Shown here: positions 31,567-43,610 of the stretch, one piece after another
Position numbering within the stretch: position 1 is the first letter of the stretch
Layout of the letters: every line of letters starts with the position of its first letter
Source: Pohlia nutans
Taxonomy: Eukaryota; Streptophyta; Bryopsida; Bryales; Mniaceae
Reading direction: 5' to 3'
Length of the DNA: 64,000 bases
NCBI GenBank assembly: GCA_022496805.1
Contig: CM040085.1
Span: forward strand, 32,641,811 to 32,705,810
Notes under the pieces: model-generated
What the model was told of the DNA's origin: nothing
Seen by the model: only the letters and a program-made list of their open reading frames with translations
Databases searched by the model: none
Translations under genes and position numbers: made by a program

Positions 31567-34193
31567 GATTCTCCGTTTTCACCAGAATGTACATAGGCTG
31601 ATTTTATCAGTCCTTTTAGAATTAGTTGCTTGTATACTGATGTGCCTGCATGTGGTAAGCTTAACCGCTACACTTCCTGGAGTTCCAGTGTGGCCATATA
31701 TGTTTGCATGTATTGTGGTGTAGAAGCAGGCCATTGTTATTCCACCAACATATTGTGTACACGCTATATGAGCAAATACATATTTGAAGCATTGGCTGAC
31801 TGTTCGCTGGAGTGCACTTCCAAAAGGACCATTGAATGCTATATGAGTGTGTATGTGATATTTGCTAGTAGAACTATTGAATGTAGTGAATTACTGGGAA
31901 TTGAGTTGTATGAACATCTTCCCCAGCACTCTGGAAAGCTCTCTGGCTTTGGAAAACTGCATGTGCTTAGGTTGGTCATCAGTTTCTATGGAGTGTGACT
32001 GAAGAGTGTAACACGGCCCTCAAAAACGACTCAAGCTATTGTATCTTCTCGTTTTAATGGCACAATCCAAGCGTGGTGACTTGTGAGTGGCTTACTTACT
32101 ATTTTGGAGTCTACTTGAGTCATGTCGGTGATCTACACAGTGTGCTTTATAATTGTTGGATGACCGCCAGAGATGTTGGTGGAGTTACTCTAAAACTAGA
32201 CTTCTTTTCTTTATGTAGAAGAATTTTGGTCTCCAAATCTATTTGGCATGAGTAAAACATCAATTTGTTCCAGCTCTAAGCCTATGTCCACATGACAAAG
32301 GTTAGTGGTATAGAACGTATTCTCCTGTGTATTGAATGGCCACTTAAATTACCATGGGATCCACTTTCAAGTGAAGCACCATATATATATATATATATAT
32401 GGTAGCCATACTTTGACATGGTTGGAATTTTGTGCCATTTAGTGGTTAAGAATTCCTATGGTGTGGTGTGAGTGAGCCTATCACACGCATGAAGTCTCAA
32501 ATACTTGCTCTCATTTTGAATTCAATTATTTTCTTTTTCATCTTTCTTCCTCTATCTCATACTGTCTATATCCAGTGTTTGATTTGATTGGAAGTTTTAA
32601 ATTTGATGAGTGTAAATGTATTTGAACAGGGGATTTATTTTACTGATTTTTCTAATAGACTCACTTCAACAAATTAAAAGTAGAAAATCTAGCTGAGATC
32701 TTGGTGAAGATTTCTAGGATAACTCAAAGGTCTTCTAAATAAAGTACTTAGGGAATTTCCAACATACATGAAATGAGGAATTTGGTAATGATTCAATAAA
32801 TCACACCCTATAATAATAATGATATTGTTAAGATTTATTATTGTTATTATTATCAAATTTATAATAAAACAACACTTAAATTTGATAATACTCATTTTAT
32901 ATAGCATCTCGAAACAAAATTTATTTTGAATCCAAAATTTTGTTTCTTTGGTGAGTATTGCCTTTTCAATCCGTTAAGTGTAGAACAAGGTTACAATAAT
33001 ATATTTCAATCCAAGCAATGACCATGCACAAAAGGCATATTCGGACATGTTTGGACTTCCAAGCAAAGTTGTTTGGAAATTTTATACCCTATAGGTTCCT
33101 AAATTAGTTCTCCTATTGCCATGCCATCATGCCAACTTCAAAAAGGTAAGATGACTTATTTCTTATAGCCCAAACAACTTCCACTGATCTTGATCTCAAT
33201 AATGGCCTCTCAAGTTGAAAACAAACTTACAACTTGAAATCCTTCCCAAAAGTTCAGAATTGATTACCTCCACCATATCAGATCCAATGTACAAATGAAA
33301 AGGAAAAGAATTGTATTGAAGATCGAAAAATAGAAAAGAAAACAATGGAAAATAAAATCCACATTCATGTCTAGAAGTAGCTCTAGCAGACCTACAAATA
33401 GACCTCGCAACAACATTTTACGAGCCGCGTGTCCTTTGTAAGAAGAAGTGCGCTCCAAGTGGCACAAAGTTTCATCGGGGACAACGTCCTATCTTGCTCA
33501 CATGGTGTATTTCCTTGTGTTGCCATCATTCTCCTCAGCACAATATTGTCACTTTTGGTTCTATTTGTTGTTGTTGGAGAGAGACTGAGTTGTTAGGAAG
33601 TTTCTGTAAGGGCCGCAAGTAAATACAAGGATAGAGCCTCATCATCTTAGGACACGGGGCTTGGAACTTGTGAACATGGCCAATGGGCAAGCCTATCCTT
33701 TGTTGAAATCCAAAGTTGCTGTAATTTGTATAAATCAATGCAAGAGTTAAAATTGAAGCCGGCAAAACTATATGTATGGAGGGCTCACCGTCTGATGAGA
33801 AATTGATTGTTTTCTTGTTGCAATGAAATTTACTTTCATTTGTGCTGAAAAAACAAATGCAAACAAAAACGAAAATAAGAATATACTTTATTTGGATATC
33901 CTATGAATAAGTTTTGCATTTTTGAAGTTTTGTTGGAGCTTCCTCCAAACTGTGAATCGACTTCAGATCTGTTTTTAGCGCAACCGTGGGAATGGAGAAG
34001 CCACGGGAATTGGAAATCCTCCTTATGTGTCAAAAACAAAAAAATATATCCAGGTTCTAAATCTTGATAATTAAATGCTACTTTGACAAACGGAACTCTA
34101 ATAATAAGTTTCCTTCTAATGGTCTGAAAATGGGACGGAAGGTGAACCACCGGCTAGTTGTATCATTTGTGATCACTATGTATCAGTGACTAA

Positions 34194-34553
34194 GGGCCGC
34201 TTCGCACTATGGCCGTCCAAGTCGAGAGGCCGTGGGATTGAGTGGCCAAACTTTGTTGAGAGTTCACAGAAATCTATTGAAAATAGGCAATAAAATTTAG
34301 TTTTCATTTTTTATGAAAAGAAATCGACGGCCTCTTGACCATAGTTTGGGTTTCCATTCCCGTCCGACCCAAACTTCCTTTGGAGAGGCCGTCGCCTTGA
34401 CCAAAAAGTGTTGCCATGTAGGCATTGTGAAGGGCAACGGCCTTTGGACTTTGGTCTCTAGTGTGAAGGGTCGAGTGGCCGAATTCTTGGTTTCTTGCAA
34501 TCCGATTGGTGAAAATCGACAGCCTCTCGACCTTCGGCCATAGTGTGAAGCCC
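34194..34553. mobile_element. Tourist-like MITE in unit 2
   Basis: The left end GGGCCGCTTCGCACTATGGCC and right end GGCCATAGTGTGAAG.CCC are flanked by TAA on both sides. Unit 1 has no insertion at the corresponding place (about 25,920). The interior is rich in GAGAGGCCGT stretches. Non-coding; a small ORF through it is shared by copies only because they are recent. Confidence 0.75.
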
Positions 34554-34679
34554 TAACATTTCAAATATTCATATGTACACTAGTAGTGGCAGTGTGGCAC
34601 AAATAGGGTGACTTCCGAATTGTACAAAGCTCACTTGCACATAGGAATTGTAATTTATTATAGTGTTTTTCTTTGTTTT

Positions 34680-34760
34680 ATTACAAGGATTAGTTGTAAC
34701 TGGTTTCTTTCTATCTGCTCTTATGTAGAGGAGCGGCTAACTGATAAACGACACTTTTGG
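34680..34760 (+). pseudogene. Pseudo-exon copy of the upstream gene's last exon
   Basis: It matches 26,080-26,130 (GGATTAGTT.TAACTGG, TCTATCTGCTCT.ATGTAGAGGAGCGG). The acceptor TTACAGGGATT has become TTACAAGGATT, moving the AG by one base, and the exon is cut off by in-frame stops after GAGGAGCGG. Equivalent relics occur at about 45,900-45,965 and 60,980-61,045. Confidence 0.55.
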
Positions 34761-34978
34761 TCCTCCATTCAAAATTTTGGAATGAGTATTACTAGTACAT
34801 ACTGGAATAAATAGTCAAGTGGAGTAGTTTACCTTGTATTATAATGCAAGACAGTGATATTCTCTGAAGATTGCTTTTGAGTATTAAATTTTATTAAATG
34901 TTAGTAAATGGCATTAAATAAGTATTTCATGAATTTGAATGTTTAAATTTCGTTGTGATGCAGGTCTCCAATCTTTAA

Positions 34979-35703
34979 CCCCTAAAGGTTGGGCCTATGA
35001 CCATAGAATCATGTTTTATCTGTTACTCTCAATTTTGCTACTAAAATTAATACAAGAATTCAAATTTATATTTTTAGTAGATGAAGTCACATGTCTACTA
35101 CAAATCATGAGTTTTTCATTAATTTTGGTGAAAATTTGAAATTACTATGGTTGTATGAAGTGATTGTAAAGAAAATCTATATCAATTACAAAATGTACTA
35201 GATAATTCCGATTTTCTTTACCTAAGGTGTAATTTACAATGAAGAAAAGTATAGTTGATGAATATCATTCGTGTATCTAAATTAAATTTTTTTGCTACAC
35301 ATTGGTGATACCTACCAAACTTGTAACTACAATTAAACACTCAATTTATCAAATTTTTTCAAAAATTCAAAGTGGAGTAGAAACTAGACTTGGCAAGCTT
35401 CATTTTGTTAGTTGAGCTCAAATGCAATGGAACTCATTTTCATGGCCTAAATTTAGTTTAAGTACAACAAGCAAAAAAAATCAAAATACACTACACGGTG
35501 AACCGTTTTTACGACTCTTTTTGTAGTTGGGACCCCATGCAAAATCTGAAAATAGCTTGAATGATTTGAATTTAACTTGAAGGGGTGGCATCACCAAGCA
35601 AAGCCTTTCACATAAAGGATTGGAAATCATCCACGCGGCAGTTGGAATTGAACAGTCGACTTCATTCATAAGCCATTATTTTGGTCTCGGCGGCGCTTAG
35701 GGG
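34979..35703. mobile_element. TTAA-flanked element, copy 6 (unit 2)
   Basis: 725 bp with left flank TTAA (34,975-34,978) and right flank TTCA (35,704-35,707), ends CCCCTAAAGG and CTTAGGGG. Unit 1 keeps the empty site CCAATC-CCTAA-CTGCTTGAG at about 26,701-26,717, so the insertion point is known exactly. Present at the same site in units 3 and 4. Non-coding. Confidence 0.85.
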
Positions 35704-36599
35704 TTCACTGCTTGAGAGCCATGCACCGAATATAATATAGAGAGGCTGATTTTTTCAGTTAAATTTTCAATCCCTTTAGAATCAGTTGGTCTTTAGAATT
35801 AGTTGGTGGAGACTTTAAAGCTGATAATTATTCCATGCCAATTGCCCCTAACCCAGAAGACAAAAGGATGGGTCTCTGATAGTGGAGACCTCTGATTGAA
35901 TGAATGCTCATTTCTGCCATGTATGTATCTTCAAGCTAGTCATGAGGATGTATCCATTATACTTTCCAATTCAGTCGGGTTCGCGTTCTTTCCTATTGTA
36001 TAAAATTTCCATCATGGAGATCTTGGTAGAGTACTTATTTCTGCACTGCATGAAGACACTTTGAATGTAAATGAGCTGGCAATGAAAAACTGTTTACAAA
36101 ACGTGCTTGTACACTGAACTGCCTGCATGTGATAGCGTAACTCGTAAACAACCTGGAGTTACACTGTGGCTATATATTTTTACTTGTTTTTTTTCTTCAT
36201 AAGCAGGTGATAACTGTGGTATTTCATTACAGGGTTATATTTGAGTAATTTATTTGAGTTATTTCAGTTATATTTACCCTTGTACATTATTCTACTAATG
36301 CATTTTATCAGTGAATATATACAAGTACGTAGCTGACCAATACGATGAGTATACATCTCACTATTTCGAGGCATGTCACAATAATAAGTTCATGGGCTAC
36401 ATCCTGCTTCATGACGTGTAGGGGAGATGCAAACTCTCATGCAAGGCATATTATGTACTGGCAATAATGAGGATATTAAGCCTCAGATTGTACATTTCCT
36501 TTGAACTGCAGAGCTAAACAGATTCAGCAAAGAGCTCAAAACTATATCAAGTGCTCAAATCTGACCAGGGTTTTTTTTGGGTTTGGAATCGGGTCATCT

Positions 36600-36895
36600 A
36601 ACTTTAGGCTACAAGGCTCACATGCAAGTGAATGAGGTGGCTTTTTGATCCCTTATTTTTTCTTATTATTATTTGAAAAACCTGGCGACGGATCTCTCAT
36701 CTTTCATACATCCTATCTTATTCATCCAATAGATTAGCCTTTCCCAAAACGCTTTCCTACATCCTATCTTTTTCATCCAACATTTTGGCCTTTTCATCCA
36801 CTGCACATTGCACACGAAGTCCGAGCCTCGCTTGCAACCGGTGCAATCCATAACCTTGGTGGCAACACGAGGTGACAGTTTTCTCATAATATTTT
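36600..36895. repeat. Dispersed repeat R1, unit 2 copy
   Basis: Inverse to the copy at 19,100-19,430 and parallel to that at 50,130-50,440; a truncated version follows at 37,258-37,385. No coding or terminal signature seen. Confidence 0.7.
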
Positions 36896-37421
36896 TACCT
36901 GTTCTTTTGTTTATAGCAAGTGATTATTGTAATATTTCATTACACCAACATATTTGAGTATACCCTTGTACTTTAGTCTACTAATGTATTTTATCAGTGG
37001 ATATATACAAGTAAAGTGGCTGACCAATTCGAGCAGTGTACATCTCAATATTTCCAGGCATGTCTTAATTGATAAGTTCATGGGCTACATCCTGCTTCAT
37101 GACGTGTTCGGGAGATGCAAACTCTCATGCAAGGCATATTATGTACTGGCAATAATGAGGATATGAAGCGTCAGACTGTACATTTCCTTTAAACTGCAGA
37201 GCTAAACAGATTCTACGAAGAGCTCAAAACTGAGCAGGGTTATTTGTTTGGTTTGAATCGGGTCATCTAACTTTAGGCTACAAAGCTCACATGCAAGTGA
37301 ACGAGGTGGCTTTTTGATCCCTTACTTTTTCATATTATTATAAGAAAGACTTGGCGATAGATCTTTGTTCTTTCAGACATCCTATCTTGGTAGATTCAAC
37401 TCAACCATTGCACTCAGGTGA

Positions 37422-37718
37422 GAGCATTCCCACTCCTACACGCTAGAGATGACTCGCTGAAATTATTCATTTACATTTGAAGAGCCCTTGCACTCCCCCA
37501 CCCTTGCACATCCCTCACACATCAAAAGTGCACATCAAGTAGTCAATGGACCAATCACAAGTAGAATGTGGGGATATAGTCAACTAAATAGTGATTTAAA
37601 GGGGCATTTCTTGACACGCTAGGATTGAGAGTCAAGAGGCATTTTGGAAGGGCCCTTGGCACTTTTCATCTAGTTCTGGAGTGTGAGAGAGTTTGGGAGG
37701 GCTGCGGTGGAGCTGCTC
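37422..37718. mobile_element. Tourist-like MITE in unit 2
   Basis: A 297-bp insertion starting GAGCATTCCCACTC and ending GAGCTGCTC, flanked by TGA on both sides. Unit 3 keeps the uninterrupted CTCAGGTGACTACTCAG at about 51,133-51,149. The end type is shared with the MITEs at 4,132 and 4,456. Confidence 0.6.
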
Positions 37719-38086
37719 TGAGTACTCAGAGTGGAGGCCGACCGTGTGGGACCTGATGCATATTGCTGGCAACACGTAAACTCTCAGCAAGTTAACTGCA
37801 TGGCTTATGGTTGGCATACATCCAACTCAATTGCTTGTTTCTCATCTATTTTCTTCAGCTCACATCCGTGTTTTCCTAACCACCTCAAGTAAGAATTTCA
37901 TAGGATAGGCCCAGAGTGTGGGCAGGGCAAAGCTAGGCGGACGGGCAACAACTCTGACCGTTCCTAGCTTTATCTTGATTTGCACTCATCTTCTCTTCTT
38001 CCTTCGCAATGAGGGTTTTGAGTTTTCAGTTCTATGCAACAATTTGTTGAAATCGCTTGAATTTTTGCGTCGTTGTTCAGATCGCG

Positions 38087-38167
38087 ATGGCGTGGGCAAT
38101 GGCGGCTGCAAGCATGACCATGGCCATAGCCAACACACGGTTCGAAAGGCCATGGGCGCACTACTAG
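38087..38167 (+). pseudogene. Possible captured gene start (26 codons)
   Basis: An ATG-initiated stretch rich in Ala and Met (MAAASMTMAIA) ends in TAG after 26 codons. It lies in GC-rich sequence absent from the other units and is preceded by a CGTTGTTCAG acceptor-like stretch. The composition resembles the start of a plastid transit peptide, but it is too short to identify. Confidence 0.2.
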
Positions 38168-39336
38168 CAAAGACGTCACTTCTCACTCACAACAGTGTCA
38201 AAGTTGTGATTTTTTCTTTGTTTACAGTGGTTATCTTTTCAAGCTCTTGCTGATAAGAGATTTAGGCCGGAAGTACTTGCCCTCTATAGTGGATTGCGGT
38301 ATGTATATTTGCTACTAAGAGGATTCTTGGAGGTGGTTTAGAAGAGTGCAACCTTTTCAAGTTTGTGTAGTTCCTATAATCTAATAGCAACTTGTTACAT
38401 GACATATTGTGGACATTATTAGCTCCGAATCATGATCACCACTACAACTCTGTGTAACTTCTTTGACTTCGACAATGTGCAATCAAACGGCTCACAGTTT
38501 GTGTGGCTCACAGTCAACCAACGCTTGTGGCCCAACATTCACACGCAAAGTGTAAAAATAGAATGTGCACAAATGGCCCAACCGATTTATGACAGCTCAA
38601 CATAGAACAAATAGAGATCGGGCGATTTAAAAATGTTGTAAATATAAAGTTGTAAAGTAAAAGTAATTGCATGAGTAGTTAACGCAAAATGTTGCTAAAT
38701 TGTGGGGAGTATATGTTGTCCTAATATGGTCAAATTTCACTCATCCTCATCCCACTCGAGTGGGGCTTGTACAAAACAACTCAGAAGCCACCAAATGCAC
38801 TAGTTGAAACAACCAGGATTTGAAGTAGTGAAAATTTCCATGTAATTCAATTGAGTTCAGTTCATATTACAAGACGTCTTCATGCGCTCACTTCAATCTC
38901 AATTCACTTCTCTATGAATTGAGTAGTAACTCGGTAACCATTTTTGTCAAGTTGTCAATCTTCAAGATGTGTCCGCAGATCTTTGTGTTCATAAATATTA
39001 TAGAGCCCTGATTTGTCACCCATCTTGTCCACAACCCCGAGGGGTGCACTATGCTAAACAAGTACAAGTATACGTGAGTGCACAAAAGGGGATTTCATTT
39101 GAACAACGCCGTATGATGTACATATACAATAAACATATGTAGAGTTGAAAATGTTGACGTATATGTTCATTAAAAACAAATAAGGACGGAATTGATGTGT
39201 ATACAAAGGATTTTAGACATATAACCCCTTGTATAAGGGGGTTTTTAGAGGGGTCATGAATGCAAGTGATTCTCAAACGTAGTGTAGAGTGCACCCCGGG
39301 CTTCACGACACGACACAAGCATTCAGATTCGGTTAA

Positions 39337-39905
39337 CCCCTAACTGCCCAAGCAGGCGTTTTTGGCCTGATGTACAGATTTCATCCGTATTTTCTCATCC
39401 GTCATGCATTTTTTGTGGTGTGATTTTTTTACTGAATTTTTTATGGGAAGTTAACTTCATGTATGTGTGATCCGATCGAAAAGGAAATAATTTTTGAAAA
39501 AATTATGCCTCATTTTGTGTTGTAGTGTTTCACCGAAATTCTTGAAGATTTTGGTCTAAAAGTGTTCATGAAAAAAAAAACTATTAAAATCAAGCATCCA
39601 AAACATCTCCAAAAATCACTACACCTAAAGTACTACATTATAACCTATCACAACAAATTTCATCCACATATTGTCAATATCTTATTTGTAATTGAATTAC
39701 AAAGTAATTTTTTATTTTATGTTTCAAAATTTATAAAAAAAGATTAGTGATAGTAGTCATAGATCTAACTGTATAGATAGAATCTAAAATTAAAATTGTA
39801 TAACTTTTATTCATACATCAAGTTCTAAATATTCATATTAATTGCATTTTATAATGCATCTTTGCAAAACTGCCTAAACTGGACATAGGTGAGGACGTTT
39901 AGGGG
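39337..39905. mobile_element. TTAA-flanked element, copy 7, with exact empty site
   Basis: 569 bp inserted as GATTCGG-TTAA-[CCCCTAACTGCC..GACGTTTAGGGG]-TTAA-GCTCGATATT. Sister units read GATTCGG-TTAA-GCTCGA without insertion at about 29,192-29,207 and 52,367-52,382. This proves TTAA target duplication and shows the pre-insertion site. Interior non-coding, AT-rich. Confidence 0.92.
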
Positions 39906-40860
39906 TTAAGCTCGATATTATTAATTGTTCGGCCTATCACTTGATCGAGCTGATGGTCAAAGAACAAAAAGTAGTTGCATCAATGATGAATCCCAAACAG
40001 ATCATGCGATCTTACTGAGGATATAGTCTCTCCAATTTTTAAGCAATATTATACTGCAACACATGGGTAGATATGGAAAACTGAAGAGATTGAAACACAG
40101 CAAACACCAAACAAACCCAAAATTACATAAAAACCTACGGGTTTCTGAATGAAAAGATGACAGAGATACAATCATTCGGCTTCCGTCACACGAACCTCTT
40201 GCACAATTTCCGACTTACCTATCCGATAATTTGTCAGCCTCTTTAACCATCAATTCTCACCGACATGCTCGGTGAGATACCAGATCCCACGAATTCTTGG
40301 AAAAGCAGCTCCAGATGCCAATCTGTACAAAGTGAAGACAAGTCAAAGTGGGGCAAGCATCCACGAATCTGTTCAATTTTAAAACACAAAATTCAGCCCT
40401 TCCCCCCCCTGTGGGCCTGTTCGCCCCCCTGCCCACCCAAGTCCTTTGTACAGACTCCGGGAAGCTTTAGTAATTTGCTCCCCCCTCTCTTGCCTCCCCC
40501 GGCAGTAGTTTATAAGATGGACAGGCAAGGGCGTGGTGGAGTGGAGCCGTGTTGTAGAGATGTCCGCAGTTTGCAGATCCAATCCTTTGTCTTTGTTGCT
40601 CTTGTAGTGATTCCGTCCTGGCCAAGCTGAAGTGGTTTCCCCTGCGTGCGATTTCGCTGCTCATTCCGCACCTTCCATGGCCGCTCCTTGGCAAATATCA
40701 AGCTAGTACGCTTTCTCACGGGTCCTCGGAGTTAGGTCATGAATCGCCTCTAGAATGATTTTGGTGGAACTTGCTAACGAATCACTTGCTTGCAAGGTAG
40801 TGTAGCACCTACAAAAGCCGAGTGCGCCTCCACCCCACTGCTGTCTCTCACTCACCCGCC

Positions 40861-42315
40861 ATGGCTCTCGCCATCGACTTCACATATCTGGCCCAACCGG
40901 TACCTAGCGCGCAATTCAATCTAAATTTAGCTACAATTTTCTCACTACATTCAAAATTTAGCTACCAAGTCTATAGGGTGTGCGTTCACGCTACAGTTTT
41001 CCACGATGATGCTTCCAGCATATCTGGAATACGAAGTCCAGTTCCTCCGTTGCAAGAGGCCCTGGATTGGCAAGCTGACCAAGATGATGATCTGGACGAG
41101 GTGGAGGTGTTTCACCATCTTAAGCAATTGGCTCAGACGCGGACAGCAGGGTGGACTGAAACTGAGCGCACCAATGCCACCACCACTCTGGTGGCAAGCT
41201 CCGCGGTCGAGTCCCCGCTGCTCATTGCCAGTGCCCAACCAAGACCCCTTTCCTCCTTCCATCGCTATTCCTATAGACAGTCCCTGCTCCGTAGTGACGA
41301 TGAAAATTTCATTATACCCTGGGATGGATACCGATCGAGCAGTTTCAAAGACAATCCCAAATTACGTTATTTGGGTTTGTGGTGTAAGCGCGGTCTAAAA
41401 TTCAGAATTGTCGGGGCGAGTTCCAGCAGAAGTAGACCCAGGGTTGTAGCGTGGGAAGCGCAATATGACTTCGTGGATCTCGACAGCCGGAGGAGCCACC
41501 CCACTTGGCGCCCTCACAAACGACGCCGATCGACCCTCAACCCCTTTCATCGAGTGTCTTCGTCCCCACCCGTGGAAGACACGCCCCATCTTCCGGACGT
41601 CAAGCAATTCAAGGGAGTCCGCTACCGCCATAAGCGGAGGACGTGGACAGCGGAGATGAAGCCCCCCACGTACAAGGACAAGGTCTACTTCGGAGAGTTC
41701 AAGTCTCAAACCCAAGCTGCCCGCGTTGTCGATGTAGCTTTCTACTACTATGGCAAGCCAAACTTCCTCAACTTTCCAGACACTCCTGGCATCCTGTCCA
41801 CAAGGCCTGAACCAGCAGGACTCGGTAAGGAAGACAAGCTGAGATTCGTCAAGGAGCAAGCAAAGTGGGTGTCATCCATAGCCTCCACACTCCCCTCTTC
41901 ATCTGCTTTTGTCACCTCGGCAATTCCAGACCCGTCATTTAGAGGCTGCCAGGCAGACAATTCTAAGTTCCGTTCTTTCTCCGAGCTAGCATCGTTTCTA
42001 AGCTGCGGGGATGCCGACGAAGCAGACGATGGCATCTCCCAACCTCAACACTCCCTGCAACTGGATTGCATAGTCAGCCATGGCTTGATGGAGCCAAATC
42101 TTGTCACTGCAGATGCTGGTGGGTTTGGGAGCGATACATTACAAGAGATGCAACATTGGTGTTCGGAGGATGACGCTGCTGATCCGTGGTTGTTAGATAC
42201 TTGGTGGTCGCCCAGCAGCTCCGTGCATATCACCGACGGATGGGATGGAGCTCAACACTCGGGCGTCGCAGCCCTGACTGACTTCGTCACTCCAATGATC
42301 GAGAATATGCTATAA
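40861..42315 (+). CDS. AP2/ERF-like transcription factor 2
   Basis: 484 codons, no intron, starting at ATG 40,861 in CACCCGCCATGG. It has the same organisation as gene 1: N-terminal conserved VYRVCVHATVFHDD, basic RPHKRRRS, an AP2/ERF-like domain (FKGVRYRHKRRTWTAEM, VYFGEFKSQTQAAR, LNFP) and an acidic C-terminus. Two blocks differ strongly from genes 1 and 3 while staying in frame: codons about 12-38 and about 150-180. From just after the AP2 domain into the 3' region it is identical by eye to gene 1 for about 985 bp. Of the three it has the clearest intact start. Confidence 0.82.
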   Translation: MALAIDFTYLAQPVPSAQFNLNLATIFSLHSKFSYQVYRVCVHATVFHDDASSISGIRSPVPPLQEALDWQADQDDDLDEVEVFHHLKQLAQTRTAGWTETERTNATTTLVASSAVESPLLIASAQPRPLSSFHRYSYRQSLLRSDDENFIIPWDGYRSSSFKDNPKLRYLGLWCKRGLKFRIVGASSSRSRPRVVAWEAQYDFVDLDSRRSHPTWRPHKRRRSTLNPFHRVSSSPPVEDTPHLPDVKQFKGVRYRHKRRTWTAEMKPPTYKDKVYFGEFKSQTQAARVVDVAFYYYGKPNFLNFPDTPGILSTRPEPAGLGKEDKLRFVKEQAKWVSSIASTLPSSSAFVTSAIPDPSFRGCQADNSKFRSFSELASFLSCGDADEADDGISQPQHSLQLDCIVSHGLMEPNLVTADAGGFGSDTLQEMQHWCSEDDAADPWLLDTWWSPSSSVHITDGWDGAQHSGVAALTDFVTPMIENML

Positions 42316-43125
42316 GATTCTCCGTTTTCACCAGAATGTACATAGGCTGATTTTATCAGTCCTTTTAGAATTAGTTGCTTGTATACTGATGTGCCTGCAT
42401 GTGGTAAGCTTAACCGCTACACTTCCTGGAGTTCCAGTGTGGCCATATATGTTTGCATGTATTGTGGTGTAGAAGCAGGCCATTGTTATTCCACCAACAT
42501 ATTGTGTACACGCTATATGAGCAAATACATATTTGAAGCATTGGCTGACTGTTCGCTGGAGTGCACTTCCAAAAGGACCATTGAATGCTATATGAGTGTG
42601 TATGTGATATTTGCTAGTAGAACTATTGAATGTAGTGAATTACTGGGAATTGAGTTGTATGAACATCTTCCCCAGCACTCTGGAAAGCTCTCTGGCTTTG
42701 GAAAACTGCATGTGCTTAGGTTGGTCATCAGTTTCTATGGAGTGTGACTGAAGAGTGTAACACGGCCCTCAAAAACGACTCAAGCTATTGTATCTTCTCG
42801 TTTTAATGGCACAATCCAAGCGTGGTGACTTGTGAGTGGCTAACTTACTATTTTGGAGTCTACTTGAGTCATGTCGGTGATCTACACAGTGTGCTTTATA
42901 ATTGTTGGATGACTGCCAGAGTTGTTGGTGGAGTTACTCTAAACTAGACTTCTTTTCTGTATGTAGAAGAATCTGGTCTCCAAATCTATTTGGCATGAGT
43001 AAAACATCAATTTGTTCCAGCTCTAAGCCTATGTCCACATGACAAAGGTTAGTGGTATAGATCGTATTCTCTTGTATATTGAATGGCCACTTAAATAACC
43101 ATGGGATCCACTTTCAAGTGAAGCA

Positions 43126-43128
<3 letters not shown>

Positions 43129-43167
<39 letters not shown>
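43129..43167. repeat. (TA)n microsatellite in the AP2 3' block
   Basis: About 20 AT/TA units between CACCAT and GGTAGCC. The same locus is shorter in unit 1 (about 32,383-32,401) and interrupted in unit 3 (about 58,961-59,025), so it is length-variable among paralogues. An AAT trinucleotide run follows at about 43,580-43,607. Confidence 0.85.
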
Positions 43168-43169
<2 letters not shown>

Positions 43170-43576
43170 TAGCCATACTTTGACATGGTTGGAATTTTGT
43201 GCCATTTAGTGGTTAAGAATTCCTATGGTGTGGTGTGAGTGAGCCTATCACACGCATGAAGTCTCAAATACTTGCTCTCATTTTGAATTCAATTATTTTC
43301 TTTTTCATCTTTCTTCCTCTATCTCGTACTGTCTATATCCAGTGTTTGATTTGATTGAAAGTTTTAAATTTGATGAGTGCAAATGTATTTGAACATGGGA
43401 TATATTTTACTGATTTTTCTAATAGACTCACTTCAACAAATTAAAAGTAGAAAATCTAGTTGAGATCTTGGTGAGGATTTTTAGGATAAATCAAAGGTCT
43501 TCTAAATAAAGTACTTAGGGAATTTCCAACATACATGAAATAAGGAATTTGATAATGATTCAATAAAATCACACCC

Positions 43577-43610
<34 letters not shown>

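Larger units (their letters stand above)
25497..33778. repeat. Segmental duplication unit 1
   Basis: This unit begins near the GGAGGGCTCGCCGTCTGATGAG stretch. In order it carries the last exon of the upstream gene, the empty target site of a TTAA element (26,706-26,709), a mariner-type MITE, a Stowaway MITE, the empty site of another TTAA element (about 29,198-29,201), AP2 gene 1 and a long 3' block (31,567-33,400) that recurs after the other AP2 genes. It is the shortest unit and lacks most insertions of units 2-4, so it is closest to the ancestral arrangement. Confidence 0.8.

Noticed and set aside
31630..31998. 122-codon ORF after AP2 gene 1, identical after gene 2
   Set aside because: It starts at TTG, lies in the 3' block and is identical only because the whole tract is; the unit 3 version is broken by drift and the Tc1 insertion.
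33535..33765. 76-codon minus-strand ORF present in three units
   Set aside because: Conservation equals that of the surrounding non-coding duplication, so it gives no sign of selection.
40895..40975. Intron in the N-terminal variable block of the AP2 genes
   Set aside because: GT..AG pairs can be drawn in genes 2 and 3, but the intervals would be very short, gene 1 lacks the GT, and all three stay open in frame, which favours coding sequence.
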